A DNA stretch of 8,198 bases, from the NCBI GenBank assembly GCA_945866155.1, contig CAMBGL010000049.1:1-8198 (forward strand), read 5' to 3'. This document shows, piece after piece, positions 6,373 through 8,198 of the stretch. The position numbers and the translations under genes were made by a program. The stretch is from Bifidobacterium breve. GTDB lineage: Bacteria > Actinomycetota > Actinomycetes > Nanopelagicales > Nanopelagicaceae. The notes under the pieces are model-generated. The model saw nothing but the letters and a program-made list of their open reading frames with translations. It did no database searches and was not told the DNA's origin. How positions within the stretch are numbered: position 1 is the first letter of the stretch; each line of letters opens with the position of its first letter.

Positions 6373-8013
6373 TTACTTCTTCACCGCCGGTGGGACGTGC
6401 TTAATAATCTTTTCAGATGCTTCGCTATCTAGAGCTTCAGCTGCTGCTTCATTGATTGCCGCAGAAGCAGTTGCTTTGAAGATCTTCTTGAATGCAGTGA
6501 CTGCCTCTTCCATTGACTTCACAGTGTCATCTTCTAACTGCTTAGTCTCTGAAATTACATCGAAGATTGCTTTGCGTTCGCGTCCAATGAATTCAAGAAG
6601 TTCTGCTTCAAAGCGACGAATATCTGAGACTGCAACATCATCGAGCTTGCCTGATGTACCAGCCCAAATAGAAACAATCTGGCGCTCTAGTGAATAAGGT
6701 GAGTACTGGCCTTGCTTCAAGAGTTCAACCATACGTGCACCGCGCTCGAGTTGAGCCTTTGATGCAGCATCGAGATCTGAACCGAAAGCAGCAAATGCTT
6801 CAAGTTCACGGAACTGTGCAAGGTCAAGACGCAAACGTCCAGCAATCTTTTTCATTGCCTTTGTCTGTGCAGATCCACCCACGCGAGATACAGATACACC
6901 CACGTTGATAGCTGGGCGGACACCTGCGTTGAAAAGATCTGTTTCCAAGAAGCACTGTCCATCAGTAATCGAAATTACGTTTGTTGGAATAAATGCAGAA
7001 ACGTCATTTCCCTTTGTTTCAATGATTGGAAGACCAGTCATTGAGCCACCACCGAGTTCATCGGATAGCTTTGCGCAACGCTCGAGAAGGCGTGAGTGCA
7101 AATAGAAAACGTCTCCTGGATACGCTTCGCGACCTGGTGGACGACGAAGCAACAATGAGACCGAACGATATGCCTCAGCTTGCTTTGAAAGATCATCAAA
7201 AACAATGAGGACGTGCTCGCCGTTATACATCCAGTGCTGACCAATTGCAGAACCTGTATATGGCGCGAGGTACTTGAAGCCAGCAGGATCTGATGCAGGA
7301 GATGCAACGATTGTTGTGTATTCCATTGCGCCAGCTTCTTCAAGAGCACCCTTTACGGCTGCAATTGTTGAACCTTTTTGTCCGATAGCAACATAAATAC
7401 ATTTAACTTGCTTCTTCTTATCTCCTGTTTTCCAGTTCTCTTTCTGGTTAATAATTGTGTCGACAGCAACTGCAGTCTTACCTGTCTGGCGGTCACCAAT
7501 AATCAACTGACGCTGTCCGCGACCAATAGCTGTCATCGCATCAATAGCTTTGATACCAGTTGCAAGTGGCTCCTTTACAGGTTGGCGCTGTACAACAGAT
7601 GGTGCTTGTAGTTCGAGTGCACGACGTGCATCTGCTTTGATCTCACCCTTGCCATCGATTGGACGGCCAAGTGGATCAACTACGCGACCAAGGAATGCAT
7701 CTCCAACTGGTACAGAGAGAATTTCACCTGTACGTCGAACTGATGTGCCTTCTTCAATTCCTTCGTAACCACCCAAAATAACAACACCGATTTCACGGAC
7801 GTCGAGGTTGAGTGCAAGACCGAGGGTTCCATTTTCAAATTGCAGAAGTTCATTTGCCATTGTTGATGGCAAACCTTCAACGCGTGCGATGCCATCGCCT
7901 GCTTGGCTAACGGTTCCAACCTCATCGCGTGCTGCTACGCCTGGATCGTATGACCTAACGAAGTTCGCTAAGGCGCCCCGAATTTCTTCTGGGTTGATCT
8001 TGAGCTCTGCCAT
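6373..8013 (-). CDS. atpA: ATP synthase F1 alpha subunit
   Basis: The alpha subunit forms the non-catalytic nucleotide sites of the F1 head and lends an arginine to the catalytic sites. It has 546 residues, a usual actinobacterial length and somewhat longer than E. coli (513). The N-terminal segment (LKINPEEIRGALANFV) that contacts the delta subunit is intact. So are the beta-barrel domain, the P-loop GDRQTGKT (173-180), the Walker B strand HVLIVFDDLSKQ (267-278), and the arginine finger in VSVSRVGG (Arg377, E. coli Arg376). The C-terminal extension is Ala/Glu/Lys-rich (about 515-546). The start is supported by a good Shine-Dalgarno (AAGGGAG) 6 nt before the ATG. It lies 47 nt downstream of atpH, the widest gap within the operon portion seen here. 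Confidence 0.98.
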   Translation of the reverse strand: MAELKINPEEIRGALANFVRSYDPGVAARDEVGTVSQAGDGIARVEGLPSTMANELLQFENGTLGLALNLDVREIGVVILGGYEGIEEGTSVRRTGEILSVPVGDAFLGRVVDPLGRPIDGKGEIKADARRALELQAPSVVQRQPVKEPLATGIKAIDAMTAIGRGQRQLIIGDRQTGKTAVAVDTIINQKENWKTGDKKKQVKCIYVAIGQKGSTIAAVKGALEEAGAMEYTTIVASPASDPAGFKYLAPYTGSAIGQHWMYNGEHVLIVFDDLSKQAEAYRSVSLLLRRPPGREAYPGDVFYLHSRLLERCAKLSDELGGGSMTGLPIIETKGNDVSAFIPTNVISITDGQCFLETDLFNAGVRPAINVGVSVSRVGGSAQTKAMKKIAGRLRLDLAQFRELEAFAAFGSDLDAASKAQLERGARMVELLKQGQYSPYSLERQIVSIWAGTSGKLDDVAVSDIRRFEAELLEFIGRERKAIFDVISETKQLEDDTVKSMEEAVTAFKKIFKATASAAINEAAAEALDSEASEKIIKHVPPAVKK

Positions 8014-8060
8014 GTCTATCTCCCTTTGTCTTTTTCTTATAAAACTTCTGTGAACCTAAA
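8014..8060 (-). other. atpA: atpH-atpA intergenic spacer with strong atpA ribosome binding site
   Basis: This 47-nt AT-rich spacer carries AAGGGAG (8027-8021) in front of atpA, the best Shine-Dalgarno in the operon segment. It also holds TATAAG (8041-8036), one mismatch from a consensus -10, but the sequence 17 nt upstream (ATGATT) is a poor -35. The strong site may give alpha a higher translation rate, in keeping with its 3:1 ratio to delta. An internal promoter is possible but weakly supported. Confidence 0.5.
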
Positions 8061-8198
8061 TCATTTACTTCCAGCGAGTGCACGGCCTGCACCAGCTAAA
8101 CGATGTGAAACTGAACCATCTACTAACTCATCTGCATACTTGATTGAAACTCCACCAACGATTGACTTATCGACTTCAACATTGACTCGAACTGGTTG
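8061..8198 (-). CDS. atpH: ATP synthase F1 delta subunit, C-terminal end only
   Basis: This is the last 45 codons plus stop of a gene that enters from the right edge. The reading frame gives QPVRVNVEVDKSIVGGVSIK at its visible start, then YADELVDGSVSHRL. This matches the C-terminal part of the delta (OSCP) subunit, where a xxGGxxI/VxxxDELxDGS pattern is characteristic. Delta links the top of the alpha subunits to the peripheral stalk as part of the stator. Its place directly upstream of atpA is the standard operon position. Only the end is visible, so a b-delta fusion as in mycobacteria cannot be excluded. The frame was read by hand from the sequence, ending at TGA (8063-8061). Confidence 0.93.
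   Translation of the reverse strand, partial: QPVRVNVEVDKSIVGGVSIKYADELVDGSVSHRLAGAGRALAGSK

Noticed and set aside
6248..6697. 149-codon rightward open frame across the atpA/atpG junction
   Set aside because: It lies entirely opposite two well-conserved genes, resembles no family I know and has no start context of its own.
8036..8041. TATAAG as an internal atpA promoter
   Set aside because: The hexamer is good, but the upstream partner is poor and the spacer is AT-rich by nature; kept only as a remark on the spacer.

Overview
The window looks like a piece of a streamlined, low-to-mid GC actinobacterial chromosome, of the kind found in freshwater acI / Nanopelagicales. The basis for this is compact gene packing, a base composition in the mid-40s % GC by eye, actinobacterial-type F1 subunits, a MurA with Asp at the catalytic Cys position, and a divergent PduO-type adenosyltransferase/murA pair, which I recall from mycobacteria (Rv1314c/murA). 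The lineage is an inference; there is no rRNA or other phylogenetic marker here.

Layout. (1) Positions 1-1866, + strand: three overlapping genes, namely the 3' part of an ABC ATPase, its ABC-2 permease, and a secreted Lys/Ala-rich protein of unknown function. (2) Positions 1863-2435, - strand: a PduO-type cob(I)alamin adenosyltransferase, convergent with and overlapping the previous gene by 4 nt. (3) Positions 2496-3755, + strand: murA, which commits UDP-GlcNAc to peptidoglycan synthesis, divergent from the adenosyltransferase across a ~60-nt gap. (4) Positions 3773-8198, - strand: the F1 half of the ATP synthase operon in the standard order atpH(partial)-atpA-atpG-atpD-atpC, running tail-to-tail into murA. 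The membrane Fo genes would lie beyond the right edge.

The F1 genes encode the soluble catalytic head (alpha/beta), the rotor shaft (gamma, epsilon) and part of the stator link (delta). All motifs needed for catalysis are present. The epsilon subunit is short and consists only of its N-terminal beta-sandwich domain. Intergenic space is minimal throughout: the longest gap is about 60 nt, and no stretch over 300 nt lacks a gene. There are no RNA genes, mobile elements or CRISPR arrays.

I found no convincing undescribed system. The points worth a second look are the Asp-type MurA (predicted fosfomycin insensitivity), the C-terminally shortened epsilon subunit, the altered orientation of the atp operon relative to murA, the histone-tail-like secreted protein tied to an ABC exporter, and a possible leaderless promoter for the adenosyltransferase.
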